From NCBI GenBank assembly GCA_022316685.1, contig JAKJHU010000075.1:3001993-3065992 (forward strand): 64,000 bases of DNA, given 5' to 3'. Position 1 is the first letter of the stretch. Each line of letters opens with the position of its first letter. Made by a program: the position numbers and the translations under genes. This document shows, in pieces, positions 1-13,509 of the stretch. The notes beneath the pieces are model-generated. The model saw only the letters and a list, made by a program, of their open reading frames with translations. It was not told the DNA's origin and ran no database searches. This stretch comes from Progne subis subis (taxonomy: Eukaryota; Chordata; Aves; Passeriformes; Hirundinidae).

Positions 1-2978
1 CAATGTTTAAAACAGAAATTGATCCTTCACTAATTTTGCTAAAATTTATTTGGTGTTTGTGGGTGTTTTCTTCACTGGTAATTCAAATTCTACCTTGTAT
101 GCAAAGTGTTTCTAAAAGTAACAGGTAACTAATTGCTTGTAAATGAGAACGCAGTAGAGAGTCTAAAAATGTTGTGAAAATGTTTGCATCTCTTACTTCA
201 CTGACACCATTATGTTTCACCACAAAAGAAGGTAAAGGAAATTTAAAAAAAAATGGAACAATTCCTACAGGTGTTTGTGGATAATGGTTATAATATAATG
301 CTGAGTACTGTGTATAAGCTGCATTTTAACATTTTAAAGTATATCTTTCACTGCCATTCTCTTCATCTGAATGCCACATTTTAAATTTGAATCAGGATTG
401 AATGCATAAGCTGATACGAGATGGTAGGAGCAATTCAGATGCATGTGAAGCAGATCTTCTTTATAGAAATTGCTTGTATCTTAGTGGAAGACATAATAAG
501 ATATAGCAGAATAAAGGAGAAAATAGAATAAGAAGGAATTCCTTCTTTCTCTATCCTTGTGGATGCTTAGAGCTAATAAGGGTTTCTTTATAGTTATCAC
601 TTAAAAAAAAATTAACACTTGTTAGTAAAACCTCAAAGTGTGCACTGGGAGTTAGCCTTTAAAGTATATTTTTAAAAATTTTGATCCATTTATATTCTAC
701 ATAGACAGTCTTCAAACTTTACAGGACTTTGTCATGCAAATATAATTATGTGAAAAGTTTATTTCAAGTTACACACTGTTATTTCTAGCTATAGTGCGCA
801 GTGGTAACAAGCATGGAGATTTTTATTCTTTATGTGTTTTTGCAGTGAAGTCTAACCTGGAGACAATTAGAAGCATCAGGGTGACTTAGGAAATATGTAT
901 ATTTTATTAGTATTTCAATGGGTTTTTTTCACTGATTTAGCCATTTCTGTTCTATTCTTTTGTTTTCTATGGTAGCAGTAGGGTTGGAATAACATTCATG
1001 TAGTCTGATCTTTCAGTCCAGCTCCTAATACCTGTTTTTGTGCATGCCTTCAGCCCTACCTGAGTACAGCTGTCTGAATGCTGGTGACTGCCACAGGAGC
1101 AGGGAGGGTAGAGCTTGTTAGGTTATTTTATTGTATCATGCCTAGGCCTGACCTACATCCAAGGCATGAATAAAGGTACTGCTGGGCAGATTGTTTTCTA
1201 AACAGCAAAATTTGCCAGAAATCTTTCAACTTCATATGGATTTGGTTTCAGTGTTTAACAAATAAGCCTTATGGTTCCAGAGTTTTTCAAAATGGCTAAA
1301 GTGAATGTGTGTTGCTATAATGCTAAGCTTTTGTCTTTTTTGCTATTCCCTGTGGACTTGGAAAGGCAGGTAATAATCTCCCACTTTAGAAGTGTCTCCA
1401 CTATATGTGAAGACAATCATCTTGGATCAGCATTCCTAGATTTGCAGTTCTTAAATTGCAGGTAAGGAGGAAGGGAGGCATGATTTGTGTGTTTGTGAGG
1501 GAGCAAGGCACAGGACACTGGTAATATTTAGTTTGGGAAAGTAAGACAGTGCCTAAAAGTCCACACTGGTCTGTTAGTGGTAAGAAATACTGAGTGTTTG
1601 TTCTTCAAACTTGTCCTGTCTCTCTTCTCTCAGGAGATCTAAGTGACTTTATAAGAAGAAAAACTGCTTTCTTCAGTCCTCTTGAAAAGAACTCAAACTT
1701 TGCAGGGGTCACCTGGTTTTGACACCATTCACTAAATCTTTTTTCCACATTTTTCTTAGTTTAGAAGGGCCAGTGTCAATGAGATGGAGTTGAGGAAGAG
1801 AGGAGAAAAAGGTGCTGGGCTAGAGAAGAAGTCAATGTTGGGAACTTAGGAATCTTGTCTTAGGCTTTTGTGAGCAAAAGGCCTGTTTGGTAGAGAAATA
1901 GCTGCAGTTTCACATTAGAAAACTGAGTGAGCCTTTTTATCTGAGCTCAGGCAAAGCTCTGCTTCACTAGGTAGAGAAATAGGCAGGAAAGCAGTTCTCA
2001 AAGTGGGAGTTGAAGACCTCATAAACATATACGGTCTAAATTAAAACTTGTTAGGGGAGCAGAGGAGTTTAATAATGAAATAGCTTAAATTTTGTAGAAG
2101 TAAATGTAATTCCAGCCAAAAGAGCTCAGGCATTTTCTTTCATAATCTCTATGGATTTGGGGATTTTTTCTGCACTTGTTCATCTTTCACACAGTATATG
2201 CACCAGTCTGTGACCTGCTTCTGTTCCCTAGGTTGGTCATCCATGCCACCACACAAGCATGTGCATGTTCTCCCTATTTAGCTGGATGAAAAATTCTTAT
2301 ATACTGCACTTTGTCCATGCATTTACCTCTTCTGGAAATGCTGTATACTGATTGCATGTCAGTATGGGTGGATACAGAGGTATAGAGATACTGACACTCT
2401 CATAGGTATTGTTATGAGTGGATAGAAAGGTAAATGTGTGTGTACAGTTGTACATGACAGAAGAGGTGTCCTGGTCTAAAAAAAAAAATTAAAATAAAAA
2501 TTGAAAGCAGCTATACATATGTGACTTTCCAGGATGTTCATAGTGTTTTTGAAACTTTGAAAATCGGGTGTATTAGAAAAGGAAGCACTGTATTAATATG
2601 CTAACAGAATGACTTGGTGAGCTTCTTCTTTAACAATATACTGCTTTTTTTCATCATATGCATATTTAATTTCTTGAAAACCATAGATTTACTTCACATT
2701 GTGCAAAACTAAGTCCACACTCTTAAATCACATTAATCATTGAGTTAATTTTTGATATTTTGTTTTGGGAGTTGTCACTGTCAAGTCACAAACCCCCAAA
2801 CCCTGTTGAATAATTTTAATCACGTTTTGACACACCACAACAAAAACACATTTTGAGATGACAGTGGATTTATGTAAAACTAATATATTGACTGGAAAAT
2901 ATATGTGAAACTATGTATTGGTTCTAAATTACTTGGGTATAATATATTTTTTCTTGATTTCTGCTTTTTTCCCTCTAG
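1..2978 (+). other. PNPLA4: PNPLA4 intron (5' part outside window)
   Basis: This stretch precedes the first recognisable PNPLA4 exon and is read as intron. It ends in a pyrimidine-rich tract and an AG acceptor at 2977-2978. I saw no upstream PNPLA4 exon in it and no open frame with recognisable protein features. It is AT-rich single-copy-looking DNA with short A/T runs. The earlier exons, including the one with the Gly-x-Ser-x-Gly nucleophile motif, must lie before base 1. Confidence 0.7.
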
Positions 2979-3044
2979 GTCCTGCTAGCAAGTAGTTTTA
3001 TACCAGTGTATGCAGGAATTAAGCCAGTGGAATTTAAAGGACAG
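2979..3044 (+). CDS. PNPLA4: PNPLA4, internal exon (22 codons)
   Basis: This exon encodes 22 residues beginning VLLASSFIPVYAG and ending EFKGQ. I recognise it as the segment just before the catalytic aspartate of patatin-like phospholipase domain protein 4 (GS2). The family is known to hydrolyse or transacylate triglyceride and retinyl esters. The upstream boundary is a pyrimidine tract plus AG at 2977-2978 and the donor is GTAATT from 3045. Both ends are phase 0, so it joins the next exon without shifting frame. A chance reading frame continues past the donor, so the open frame starting at 3006 should not be taken as a gene. The call rests on protein similarity recalled from the family plus clean splice sites and a consistent joined frame. 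Confidence 0.93.
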
Positions 3045-6000
3045 GTAATTTGTCATTGGCTACGAACGTTCTTTTTATATGTTCTTCATTTATGGTGTAA
3101 CTATTTTGTCTTAAGGGAAAGCAACTTCAATACTATACTTTGTATTTCTTATAGGAAAACCTTTTTACAATTGTCTTTACTCATCCAGCTCCTACAACTT
3201 TTTTGTCTTTCTCACATAAATATATTTAACACCTTAGGAATAATTTTAAAAGCATGAAAATGGCTATGTCTTCTTTTTGACACTTCAGTTCCCCATTCAT
3301 ACAAATGAGGCCTCTAGAACCTTTATAACCCTCACAGCCTCCCTTGCGAAAAAACCCCACAAAACCATATGTATTTCCTGCTAGCTAGGTAGTCATTATA
3401 TCAGAAAGCTTGTCAGGTTTAGAATTATAGATACAGCAATAAATATCAGCTGAAATATTGGAGAGGTTTAAATCAGTAGTGTTTGACTGCTTGAGTTAAA
3501 TGGAGACTGCTTGCAGTTTCCCAGGGTCTGGAATTTTTTTGATTGAGTCTATATGTTGCTTGTACAATTTCAAAGGGAATATATGGCTATTTTAGGTTCA
3601 TTCTGCCATTAGTTAAAGGGAAGAAAATGTCATTATTAAATTTCTCATGGTATTCTTTCAATTAAAAAATTGAAAAGTTGACTCAGAGCATTGTCCAAAA
3701 GTTACTTAAAACCCATTTTACTGGATGAACAGTTCTATTACGATTTGCATAGATACTGTGATATTTAATGAAGCTTTTTTAGATTTTTTTTTTAGCCTTG
3801 TAGTATTTTACCGCAGCCTTTTTTCTAGGGGACAGTTCTCATTCCCGAGTATTTTTTGCATTCAAAAGTTAAATCAATGAGAGTTTCATGGAAAATTGTT
3901 CTTCTGTTTCTTGAAAGCTTCATGTCATTCCCAAAGCTTCTTGCTGCTCTCCTTTAGTGAATTCAGAAAAGGCAGTTTCTGGGATGAGATTGCTTTCATT
4001 TATTGTTACTTGTTGGAATAGTTAGTTCTGCATGTCTGCCCTGACTTTTCTCAGACTATAAAACAGTGAATCTGTGGACTGGGGAGTTTTTTGGGGGGTG
4101 TTTTTTGAGAAAGCTGTTGCCTGTAAATGCTTCTGACTTGCATTCTTATGTCCCAGATGTTTAGCTCTGGGTGAGAGCTCTCACTTGCAGTAGCGTTTCT
4201 TTGTTCTGGAGTAGTGGGTAGTAAGGATGTGTGGGTGTGTGGCAGGGGCCCCCAAGCACACGCCGTAGTGCCAAATACATGGAATGGACTGTCATGGCCC
4301 AGACATGAGCACCCACCCAGTAAGGTGCATTGGGTATGGATTTGACTCTGCAAGGTCACCTATCAAAGAGCATCATATTCCAAGTTTCCTGAAAGCGTCA
4401 TGCAGCAGACCAGGTTCTGTCTATCTGCATTTACCCTGGTTTCAGGAGGTGAATTCCTTAGGCCTTGGGTCCATGGCAGCATGGAATCAAGATTACTTCC
4501 TGTTAGCTGCTTGAGGCTACTGGCCTTATCTGTACTTTAGAACAATTGAGCTGCATTTTCTCTGGGCTACACGTGTCACCTGCACACACATCACCAGGTG
4601 ACTGAGGAGTGTTTCTAGAATGTATTTCACCATGTTACTTGTGCTGTGTTATCAGCTAGCATTGTTCAGGTAAGTAAGGGAGTATGGTGCAGCTTTTGCT
4701 GAATTAGTCAAACGTGTTGCTAACCTGCCCGTTTGCCTACAGAGACTGAACCCTAGGGTAAACATTGCACTTTAGTTTTATTTTTAGGAAGAGTATTTTT
4801 TGGGAAGCATTTGGTTTTACAGGGGATTAGCTAGTTTACCTGTAAATATGGATGCCTGCAGGTGGGACTCTTGGGATGAATAAGCTAAATTTCATGTTAG
4901 TATGGAGAGAACATTAGTCTGCTCATAGTATGTTTTCTGATTAATGAGCTGGAAAATAATCTGATAAAATCTAAGATGACATATGAGAATTTATAGTCTG
5001 TTAATGGCCTTAACCTGATAAGACTAGTTTATTGCCAGGGTTGGGGATTTCAGGTATCCTGGAATTGAACTTCCAGTAACACTAGTGCAGACTTGCTCCA
5101 TGTGACATTATCTTTCTCTGACTTGGTTTGGTGTCCTTTGAGTCTCTGACAAGGTTAATTTTCAAGACAGATAAAGATCCGCAGATGATGGAGTTGGCTG
5201 TGTCTGCTGATGAGTCTGTAGTTGGTGTGACTGTAGTTCTCATGGAATATCTTTGTAAAAACCATCTGCTGGTAAATGGGTAGGTTCTGTTAGGCCAAGC
5301 CTTCATGCCGTTGTCTGGTTTGGTTTTCATTGCAAGTTATTTCAAAACTTTCTCTGGTTTTGCGTTGTTCTAGAATATTAATGAAATGCTTTCAGAAGCT
5401 ACCAGGAATTTGTCTCATCAGCTAAGAAGCATTTTTCAAGAATTGAGTGGTGCAGTTAAGAAAAGCTGATGCTTCACTTGTCTTTTTGCAGAAAATAAAC
5501 GTTTTATAAATGTTTTACAACTAGGAAACATGAGCTAAAATATTTTTGAGTGAAAAGCAGTTTTCTCTCAAAAGAAAGTAACAGAATATACAGAAAATAG
5601 TGTTAAATTAACAGCATTGCCCATGCCTTAGTAAATATTTCCATTTTCAAGTAAATATTGAAGTTACATAAGGGGGGAAGGGGAAAAATAAATAATCATA
5701 ATTTTTAAAAATGTGAGAACTTTTAAGTTTTAAAAGTACTAAGTTATACTTATGAAAAACATCAGTAATGTCATTTGTTATGGTGTTTTTGACATGGCTT
5801 ACACACAGATTCTACTGTAGGAAATGCAGCAAAAAGACATTTAGTACTCCAAGGAACATTGCACATAAATCAATAATAAATTACTATTTATAGACAGACA
5901 CAAAAAAGCCTTGGTGCTAGAAATTCTAGTATGTTGCAGCTCTGCTCACAGCAAAGCTGTAGTGGGAGTCTGAGAAATCTGAAAGATAGCTGTAAATGAT

Positions 6001-7943
6001 TCTGGAATTTTCTTTTTTTACTCTTGTTCTCAGGTGTAAGAGATCTACTCCTCATTGAAAAGTTAGATGTTTGTGCAGAGTGAAGGAATTTAGTGGTAAA
6101 TTTTGGCTACTGTCATCAGCTAATGTCAAGGGTCAGGTGCTATAGCATATAATGAAATAATAGGATGAAAAGGGCCATAGAAACTACTAAATGTTAATAT
6201 TTGTAGCTTAGATTTTGAGATCAGGAGCATAGAACTGATCTGAGAGAGTGAAGAAAAGAGTGTTGTGGGGAGGCTGTGTATGCAGACAAATACACAGATG
6301 AATGGATAGATACCACCACTAGTCCCTTGCTATGTATTCATGTGTTGAAGAGTAACTCAGCGTGTCACCAGATACTGGAGTTCACAGGGGAAGTCTGTGG
6401 CACTAGGAGAAGTCTGTGTAAAATTAAAAGAAGATTTGCTTTAAGTGAAGAGTAAAGGACACAGCTGAGAGGGATCTGTAAAGGTGATGAACCTCTGAGA
6501 ATCTCAGGGGCTTCTGAAGAACAAACACTGTAACTGGACTTATGCTTCCTGTATAGCAGTACCTACACTGAGAGCTAGTGTCTTGCCAAGAGCCAACAAT
6601 TTACTTTTTGTGAGAAGGATTTTTTTGATTTGAGTTTTTTTGATTTCGCTGTTGTTGCTTGTTTTTTTAAACTTTTGTGACTAAGTTCCTGTGGTGTTTT
6701 CAGGAGTCGTGATGCAAGACTGGCATTATTTTGCCATTTATGATGGTCACATAGAGCATCACTTACATCAGGAAAGCAGTCTTTTGCTTGATTGGTGCTG
6801 AAGATTACTAGTACAATTTGTCATTTCTTTTTAGTGGTCTGTGCTAATCTAACTTGAGGATAATATCCTGGAGGTAAAACTCTTAAGAAACACAGAGGTG
6901 AATCTTAATTATTCCTACATTTCTGCTTGCCTGGCTTTGCGTGTCTGCAGTAGTCTACATTTTACATAGTTAATGTTTGTTTCCTTTATAATTTATAATT
7001 AGTGAAGACAAAAATACTTTTTCAGCACAATTAAAATGAAATATAAACACCTGCTTTATGATAAGGTGAATCATGTGCTAGAAGTGTTTTCTCTCCCTTG
7101 ATGATAAAGGAAGTGTAGAATTACTAATTGACTTTAGACGTGTAAAGTTCACTGAGATACATCTGCTCAACAGACTTCATGTGTGATGTCAGTGCATCCA
7201 TCTAGCCAGCAGACTGGTGTTGATTTTGGGCTATGCCTGTAAGCACAGAAAGAAATAGGATGGTATAAATACATTAACAAGAGATGCTGCAGCTGTCCTG
7301 TTTATATTGCAATGGAATTTGGCCCCTAGATCTCGTTCTTGGCTATATTCAACTCTTGCAGCAGACTTAGGCCTGCTCCCTCTTATGTCATAGTTGTTCA
7401 GCTCCTTCCCATCTTTATCCTTCTAGTGGCTGGTGTGTTGCATAATGTATCTAAGAAATGAGGCTCTGGAAGAAAAATCACAGAACAGAAGAGTCATGTA
7501 TGGTTTAGCTTCTGCAGTCAGAGTACCTCCACATACAGTTTGAAGAGCTCCTGCTGTCATCAAAATAATGTTCTAGAGGAGTTTACATTATATGATATTG
7601 TTTATGTGTAATGTTAACAGTCTTGTCTTTCTGTGTATGTGTTGAGAAAAATTTCCTCAAGGGCATTTTATTTTTTAATAAACTAAAAAGTCTTATAAGT
7701 AACTTGGTAAATTCCTTACACCAAATTTGTACATCATGTCAAATGCTCATTGATTCAAATCTCTGCTTGTAGATTGTCGGTTCCTTGATACTTGACACAT
7801 GCTGAAGCTTATTGGTTGTATTCTTAGAGGGAAACTTGTAAGTTTTCTTGAGAGTGGAGGAGGCAAGGTCAGCAAGGGTAAAGTATTGCATTATGATCAT
7901 ACTGTACTGGTGTTACTTTGAAAATATTTCTGTTTTCCCATAG
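3045..7943 (+). other. PNPLA4: PNPLA4 intron
   Basis: A 4.9-kb intron lies between two phase-0 exons, with GTAATT at the donor and TTTTCCCATAG at the acceptor. I see no further coding exon and no clear mobile element in it. Several open frames of 75-100 codons occur, for example at 4051-4359 on the minus strand, but they have no domain, signal or splice support. Confidence 0.75.
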
Positions 7944-8096
7944 AAGTGGGTCGATGGTGGCCTTACCAATGGCCTTCCTATCTTGCCTGTTGGAAGAACT
8001 GTGACGATTTCCCCTTTCAGCGGTCGATTAGATATTTGCCCACAAGATAAAGGCCGTGTGGACCTGTATGTTAAATTGGCAAAACAAGATATGATG
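7944..8096 (+). CDS. PNPLA4: PNPLA4, exon with catalytic Asp-Gly-Gly
   Basis: This exon encodes 51 residues starting KWVDGGLTNGLPILPVG and ending AKQDMM. The VDGG at residues 3-6 of the exon is the DG(A/G) motif that carries the aspartate of the patatin Ser-Asp catalytic dyad, so this piece is functionally essential. The run through GRTVTISPFSGRLD closely matches what I know of PNPLA4. The acceptor is CCCATAG and the donor is ATG|GTAAGT; both ends are phase 0. A Cys occurs in the ICPQDKG stretch where I expect Ser in mammals. That looks like a conservative species difference, not damage. No stops or frameshifts are present, which supports a working gene and argues against a pseudogene. Confidence 0.97.
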
Positions 8097-9952
8097 GTAA
8101 GTTGCTTGTTTACTAACTTGAAAACACTAAAAAGCACTTCTGCAGTTATGTTCATATTTAAGTGCCTATTTTGTGCTTACATATCAGCTTATGTAAAGTT
8201 TTGGTATCTTCTCTTTTGCAAATGGAGTTTAAACCTTTTCTTAAACACGAGGAGAATGTAGGATAAAGAAAGTTTGAAAAACATTGATCTAGTACAAAAC
8301 TGAGAAAATTAGGCTGTTCAGTGTAAATAACACAAGGTTTGCTTTACAATCTGTCTTTGACTAGGCAAAGTGTTTGCAGAAAAAATTAAAGTGGAATACC
8401 TCAGGAGAGGACAGCTGCAGAGCATTTCTTCATACTTAACTGAAATCAGTTGCTCTAACTAAATTTAAAATGCAAGTTTAAGTTGTACATTTTGAAATGG
8501 TATATATACCATGACTTGTCACTGCATTGGACAGGAGGGCTTGTGAACATTTGTGACTACAATGCTATTCCAGAAGTTTTGTTAGAAGTTGCAGAAACAT
8601 TTCTGTATATTGAAATATGAGACTGATTTTTATTGTCTCCTTTGCATCATTGACATTTCTGTCTTTGCAACCTTTGTCTCAGACTATAACCAGTTTTGCT
8701 TTCTTCAGCATGTTAAAAGAAAATATTGAATAGTGATAGACCTAATGGTCAACAATATTCCATTAGAAAAAAAGATTAACAAGCATAAGTACTTTTTAAA
8801 ACTTCCTTTCTATGCAGTTTTTAATGTCTTAATTTTACTAAAATTAGTGTTACGTAACACCTTTCTCAGTTGGACCAATTTTTGAATCTTTGTAATGTTT
8901 CACATAGAGATATTAAGCATGATAATACTTGGTGAAGATCATGAAGTGCGAGTTTATTAATTCATATATCTTGGAAATATATACAATCATTGTATATTGG
9001 TTGTGTTTTGTATCTAGAGGATAAAAATGAGCTGGTGTTTAGTTTAATTTAGAGACAGAAAATTAATTGCGCAGTTACATTGCTTCTGGGGTCATGTGCA
9101 GACTTGTGCCTAATCCCAGGCAACATCTTAAACTATTCAAATTGAAGCACCACTGCATTTAGGGCTGTGAATATGATCACTAAGAATAATTTAATTTCAG
9201 CAGTGTTGTAATCTTCATAAATTGAAGAGTTGTATGTCTTCAATTATCTATATTGGAATGTGAATAGTTTTCTGTCTCCATCTCCTAGTGTCAGAATTTG
9301 AATAATTGCTTGCTTCAGATAGTGAAGATGATTTTGATATTATTGTGCAAAATTGTTTATAAGTAATGTGGCTAACTATTGAAGATATTTAAAAATTGTT
9401 GTGAACATTATTAAATATCATTATATTTTTAGTCAGTTGTAAGAATAAAGTCTGTATTCAAGAATTAACCTCCAAAATATTTTTAGGTGTCAGAATGACC
9501 ACTTAAGATGCTGAGCAGTTCTTAAGTTGTTGGTAGTACAAGCTACATTTATACTCATATGTTAAACATTGCCTGGGAATGTTCCCAAGAATATGGTTGT
9601 TTGCACTAGTAAGTTGTCAAAATATTTCCTTGCACAAGTTTAACATGTGCCAGTTACCACTTTGTGAGACAGTTTCAGGAGTGTTCCCAAAGCTCAGGTG
9701 TTTCAGAAACTTTGGACAGTTTTACAGGACAGGCAGCCTGTCTTGCATGCTGTGAATTTAACTCTGTGTGTGTGGGCTGTTTGTTCCAGTTTGTCCTGGC
9801 AATCAGCAGTGACCCTGGATGTGGTTAATTCCTGGTGTACACACAGCCATGCTGGTCTTTTCATTTTGCATATGCTCCATGAAACAGATGACAGAACAGT
9901 CACATCTAGATTGCATTAATAAACTGATTTACGGCTTCTTGCTCTGTTACAG
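8097..9952 (+). other. PNPLA4: PNPLA4 last intron
   Basis: This 1.86-kb intron has a GTAAGT donor and a CTCTGTTACAG acceptor. I see no repeats or exons I can name. Overlapping open frames near 9700-9919 exist on both strands and look like chance. Confidence 0.75.
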
Positions 9953-10084
9953 CTGTCTCTCGCCAACCTAGTAAGACTTAATCAAGCTTTGTTCCCACCA
10001 GACCAGGAGAAAATGGAATTGTTGTACCAAAATGGCTTTGATGATGCTGTACGCTTTTTATTGAAAGAAAACTGGTTTGAGTAG
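9953..10084 (+). CDS. PNPLA4: PNPLA4, terminal coding exon and stop
   Basis: The last coding exon holds 43 codons plus a TAG stop. It starts LSLANLVRLNQALFP and ends FLLKENWFE, which I recognise as the C-terminus of PNPLA4. Joined to the two upstream exons it gives 116 uninterrupted residues, a little under half of the roughly 253-residue protein. The C-terminal segment follows the patatin core and is helical in character. The acceptor at 9951-9952 is strong. The gene ends tail-to-tail with the receptor gene that stops at 16345 on the other strand, with about 5.5 kb between the two likely poly(A) sites. Confidence 0.97.
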   Translation: MSLANLVRLNQALFPPDQEKMELLYQNGFDDAVRFLLKENWFE

Positions 10085-10612
10085 ACAACTCATAGAAAAT
10101 TAGCAAAACATGATGGCTGTCAAAACACGGCTACAGGCATCCTAGAGAATCTCAGGGATTGCTACCCCAGTTCCTGTTCATAAAAATAAGAATCCCAATG
10201 GATTTGCATCTGCTTCTGCTGAGAAAGTATCAGTTGCACTCCACGGAGCTGTATAAACATGTCATAATTGGAGCTGGACGTGCCTGGTGGATGTCTTGTT
10301 TTGAGGAGGTTCCACTTAGATTCATTTTGCTTCAACTGGGGACTTGAGTGTGGGATTTGTAAAAAACTTGTCTTTTCATAATTTCAGAAATTTGGAAAAG
10401 TCTTTTTCAGTGTTATTTGAGAGGAGAATTGATGTTATATCATGAAAAATTACAGTCTGTATTATTCACTTAACAGAATTCTGCATATTAGTTCTGCATA
10501 TTAATTGGATGCTTGCAGTGTTACTGATTTAAAATATAACTTGCACTATTGTAAAGGACTTGGAAATTAAGTACTAGCCACAAGAAAATAAAACATTTGC
10601 ACTCTTATGTAT
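10085..10612 (+). other. PNPLA4: PNPLA4 3' UTR (approximate end)
   Basis: The sequence after the TAG stop is AT-rich and leads to a canonical AATAAA at 10587-10592. Cleavage would be expected 10-30 bases later. A second AATAAA at 10775-10780 could serve a longer transcript. The end given is an estimate. Confidence 0.65.
10587..10592 (+). terminator. PNPLA4: PNPLA4 poly(A) signal
   Basis: Canonical AATAAA about 500 bases after the PNPLA4 stop codon, on the coding strand. A T-rich stretch follows within 30 bases, as expected of a downstream element. Confidence 0.65.
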
Positions 10613-11051
10613 TTTTTCACATTAAAAGTTCTTTTATTGTGAAAATTAAATGTTTTCTTTTAAAATTTTAAATACTGCTGAATTTTTTAGCAGAAATGTT
10701 ATATAAAAATAACTTGTGAAAGAGGGTGTAAAAAATTGTTCTATTTATTATGTTTTCTTCTTATGCCAAAATTGAATAAATATATTTTCTTGAAACTTTT
10801 GTCAAGAGTTTATTTACAAGGGTCCTGGAATGACATGATGATTTTACTATCAGTCTACTGGGGAGGAGTTGATGAGAGTCAGTTGGTAATGAGCTCAGAT
10901 TCACATATCTTGTTACTCTACTGTTCACATTGCATTGACTACCTTATGTTCAGGATTTCATGTCTCAGTGCCCAAATGCTAAAATCTTCAACTCTTTATG
11001 TAAATCAGAGTGTTTGGTTTATAAGAGTGGGGCTTAAGTTGATTTATGAAT

Positions 11052-11055
<4 letters not shown>

Positions 11056-11089
<34 letters not shown>
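11056..11089 (+). repeat. Poly(A) run, 34 bases
   Basis: An uninterrupted run of 34 A residues. It may be the tail of a retroposed sequence or a plain homopolymer. I could not identify a source gene in the sequence just before it and saw no flanking duplication. Confidence 0.8.
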
Positions 11090-11091
<2 letters not shown>

Positions 11092-12692
11092 CAAAATCAG
11101 AGGTTGAATCAAGCATGTATGAAATTTTAGAATTCCTAAAATCAACCGAAAAACCTGAAGCTAAGCAAAAAAAACTTATTATAGCTTTTTGAAAGCCTCT
11201 TCAGCAAGTAACCACCAGATTTATATTAATATGTAGACTGCATCACATTAGAAATCATGTGCAGAGATTTAATTATTACTGTTATTGATAAATAAAGAAA
11301 GATTATGTGAAGCAGCTTATATTTATTTTAGGACAGCATTTGTTTCTAAATGCTTGGGGTTCTGTATATAGGATAGCTTGCATGACTTTCAGATGGTAGG
11401 ATAGCATTTTTGCATGTAAAACTGAAATAAGTTACCTTTGTGTGTCACCCACTTGCATTCTCATTTGTACAGAGAGTAGCTTCCAGCATGAATTGCAGTA
11501 GTAGATAATGCTATTAAAAAAAATATCTTCTTTCATGCTGATCTGCTGTGGTCAAAGTCTTGATTCAATGGTAGTAACTGCCCTGGAATTCTGGTGAAAT
11601 CTTGAAACAGTTCTTTTTCACTCAGAGAAACTGAGAAATCTGACAAGATCAGGGCCTGTTAGATTTCGGTTTCTATATACAATAGTTCTGTTCTTCAGGG
11701 TGTGAATGTGATCCTTTTTGAATGGAGGAAGTTCAGAGGGTTTTTACCACTTCACAAGTTCTTCAGGTGATACGGATCTTTACTAGCTAATTATCCTGAG
11801 TAATAGCTGGAATTTTCTGTTAGGCTGTCATAAATCAGGTGTGCTGAAAAAGGATCCTTGCCACCTTATTTTTCTCACAAAAGCCTAAGATATTAGAGAG
11901 TCCTCCTTACCAGGTCCTAAATAAGTGGAGTTGAAAATTAGTTGGTGATCTCTTTGTTAAAATAAACCCCAATGAAATAACTGGATTTTTAATTTCAAGA
12001 ATACTTTAGATTTCATTCCTTCTCTTCTTTTAGATGTGTTCTAGGTGTATTCCTTGTGTGGCTGAAGGCAAAACCAACATTCTCCAGAATTTTGTCTTTT
12101 GATGGACATGCTCTGCAAATAGGCTGCATAACTATTTTTTAAAATGTTACTAATACCCTAAAAAGAAGAAGGAGATGAAACTTGCAAAAGTTTGTACCTA
12201 CTTTGTACCATGTATAAATAGAAGGTTCCATTTTTGCTGAAACCTGAGTAGTTCTGATGGTTGTGTTGTCTGGGAAACAATTGTTTTGGTTTGTTTGTTT
12301 TTTTGATTCAGATTTCATTATGTCTTTTGAAAATCCTCAGTACAAACAGTCAAATCTAGAGGATGAGACAGGCTAAAGTTAAATTTTCTCATGAGAATGA
12401 AAATACTTTTTATTGCAAAGCACATGTTCTTATCTGTGCTCATATTTCTTCAGATTATGCTAAGGTGCTTTTTTGTGTTTATATATTCTGAAGTACATTT
12501 AAACAGGACATACAACTCCTAAGGAACTATTTTATTCTTGGATTTCATGATTTTCCATATTTCAGAAATGCAATGATTCTATATTTTCTAAGACCTCTGT
12601 TTTCCTAAAAGACTCTGGACTCTGAACTCTGCTCTGACCTTGAAAACTTTGGTCACCTTTGTTGATGTGTAGAGATTGAAAATGAAGATCAC

Positions 12693-12724
<32 letters not shown>

Positions 12725-12740
12725 GTATATATATATACAT

Positions 12741-12775
<35 letters not shown>

Positions 12776-12788
12776 CACACACACACAC
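12693..12788. repeat. Compound TA/CA microsatellite
   Basis: Alternating TA repeats pass into CA repeats, then a short TA block, then CA again. The TA blocks are self-complementary and could extrude or melt. Open frames rich in Cys-Val-Tyr on the minus strand are artefacts of this repeat. Confidence 0.95.
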
Positions 12789-13509
12789 CAGTTATTTTGT
12801 TAATAAAAGTAGTTATTGGCTGGGAATACTAGGCTAAGCAGTAATGCTCATCATCCAGATGCAGGTACATCCATGGATATCTGATGCCTGGACAGATATT
12901 TTATTTCTTCAAAAGCAGTTCTTCATATGATTATCAATACCCTTTGTTTCTCCTATGTCACTTTTCTTATGGACATTAATTCAATCTTTTTTTCAAATTT
13001 CTTTCATTCCTCTAGGGAAACTATATGGCATGCATGCTATTATATATATTTTTCTGGAGTCCAATGAAGTGTCTTCTGTCCAGGTTTCCACAGAATGCAT
13101 CTTGAAATCTGTAATTACTGTTAAAATCTGGCTGAAGGTGTGTTGAATAATCCTTAATTACCAGATGAAGTAATTGAAAGTTACTGTTTAAATTACTATT
13201 TTCCTTTAGCTTGTCTGCATGTTTCCTATCAGAGAATACGTTTAAGTGATTTGAAGGTAAACTTGAGTCCTACTAAAATTATCAGGAATTCCTTCTCCAG
13301 TCCTTGGAGGGCTGAGACTTCATCATTCAGATATTGGGTCATGAGCTTGAGGTTCTTGTTTTAAGTCAGTTGTAACTGAAGATGTACTCATGGTACAGGC
13401 TGCGGAATTGGTCTGAGAGTATCTCTCAGGTTCATCAAAGAAATGGGCAAGTTCCTGCATTAGCTTTGCACAGATGTACCCCTAAGGGGGTACTGAGGGA
13501 CTACAAAAG

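Larger units (their letters stand above)
10613..13500. other. Intergenic stretch with poly(A) run and microsatellite
   Basis: I see no gene here. The stretch holds a second AATAAA (10775-10780), a 34-base A run (11056-11089) and a mixed TA/CA microsatellite (12693-12788). Open frames at 10736-11053 and 12562-12788 reflect chance and the microsatellite respectively. Confidence 0.6.

Noticed and set aside
3006..3257. 83-codon open frame over the first PNPLA4 exon
   Set aside because: Only bases 2979-3044 are coding; the rest is intron read through past a GTAATT donor.
12562..12788. Cys/Val/Tyr-rich minus-strand open frames
   Set aside because: They are translations of the TA/CA microsatellite.
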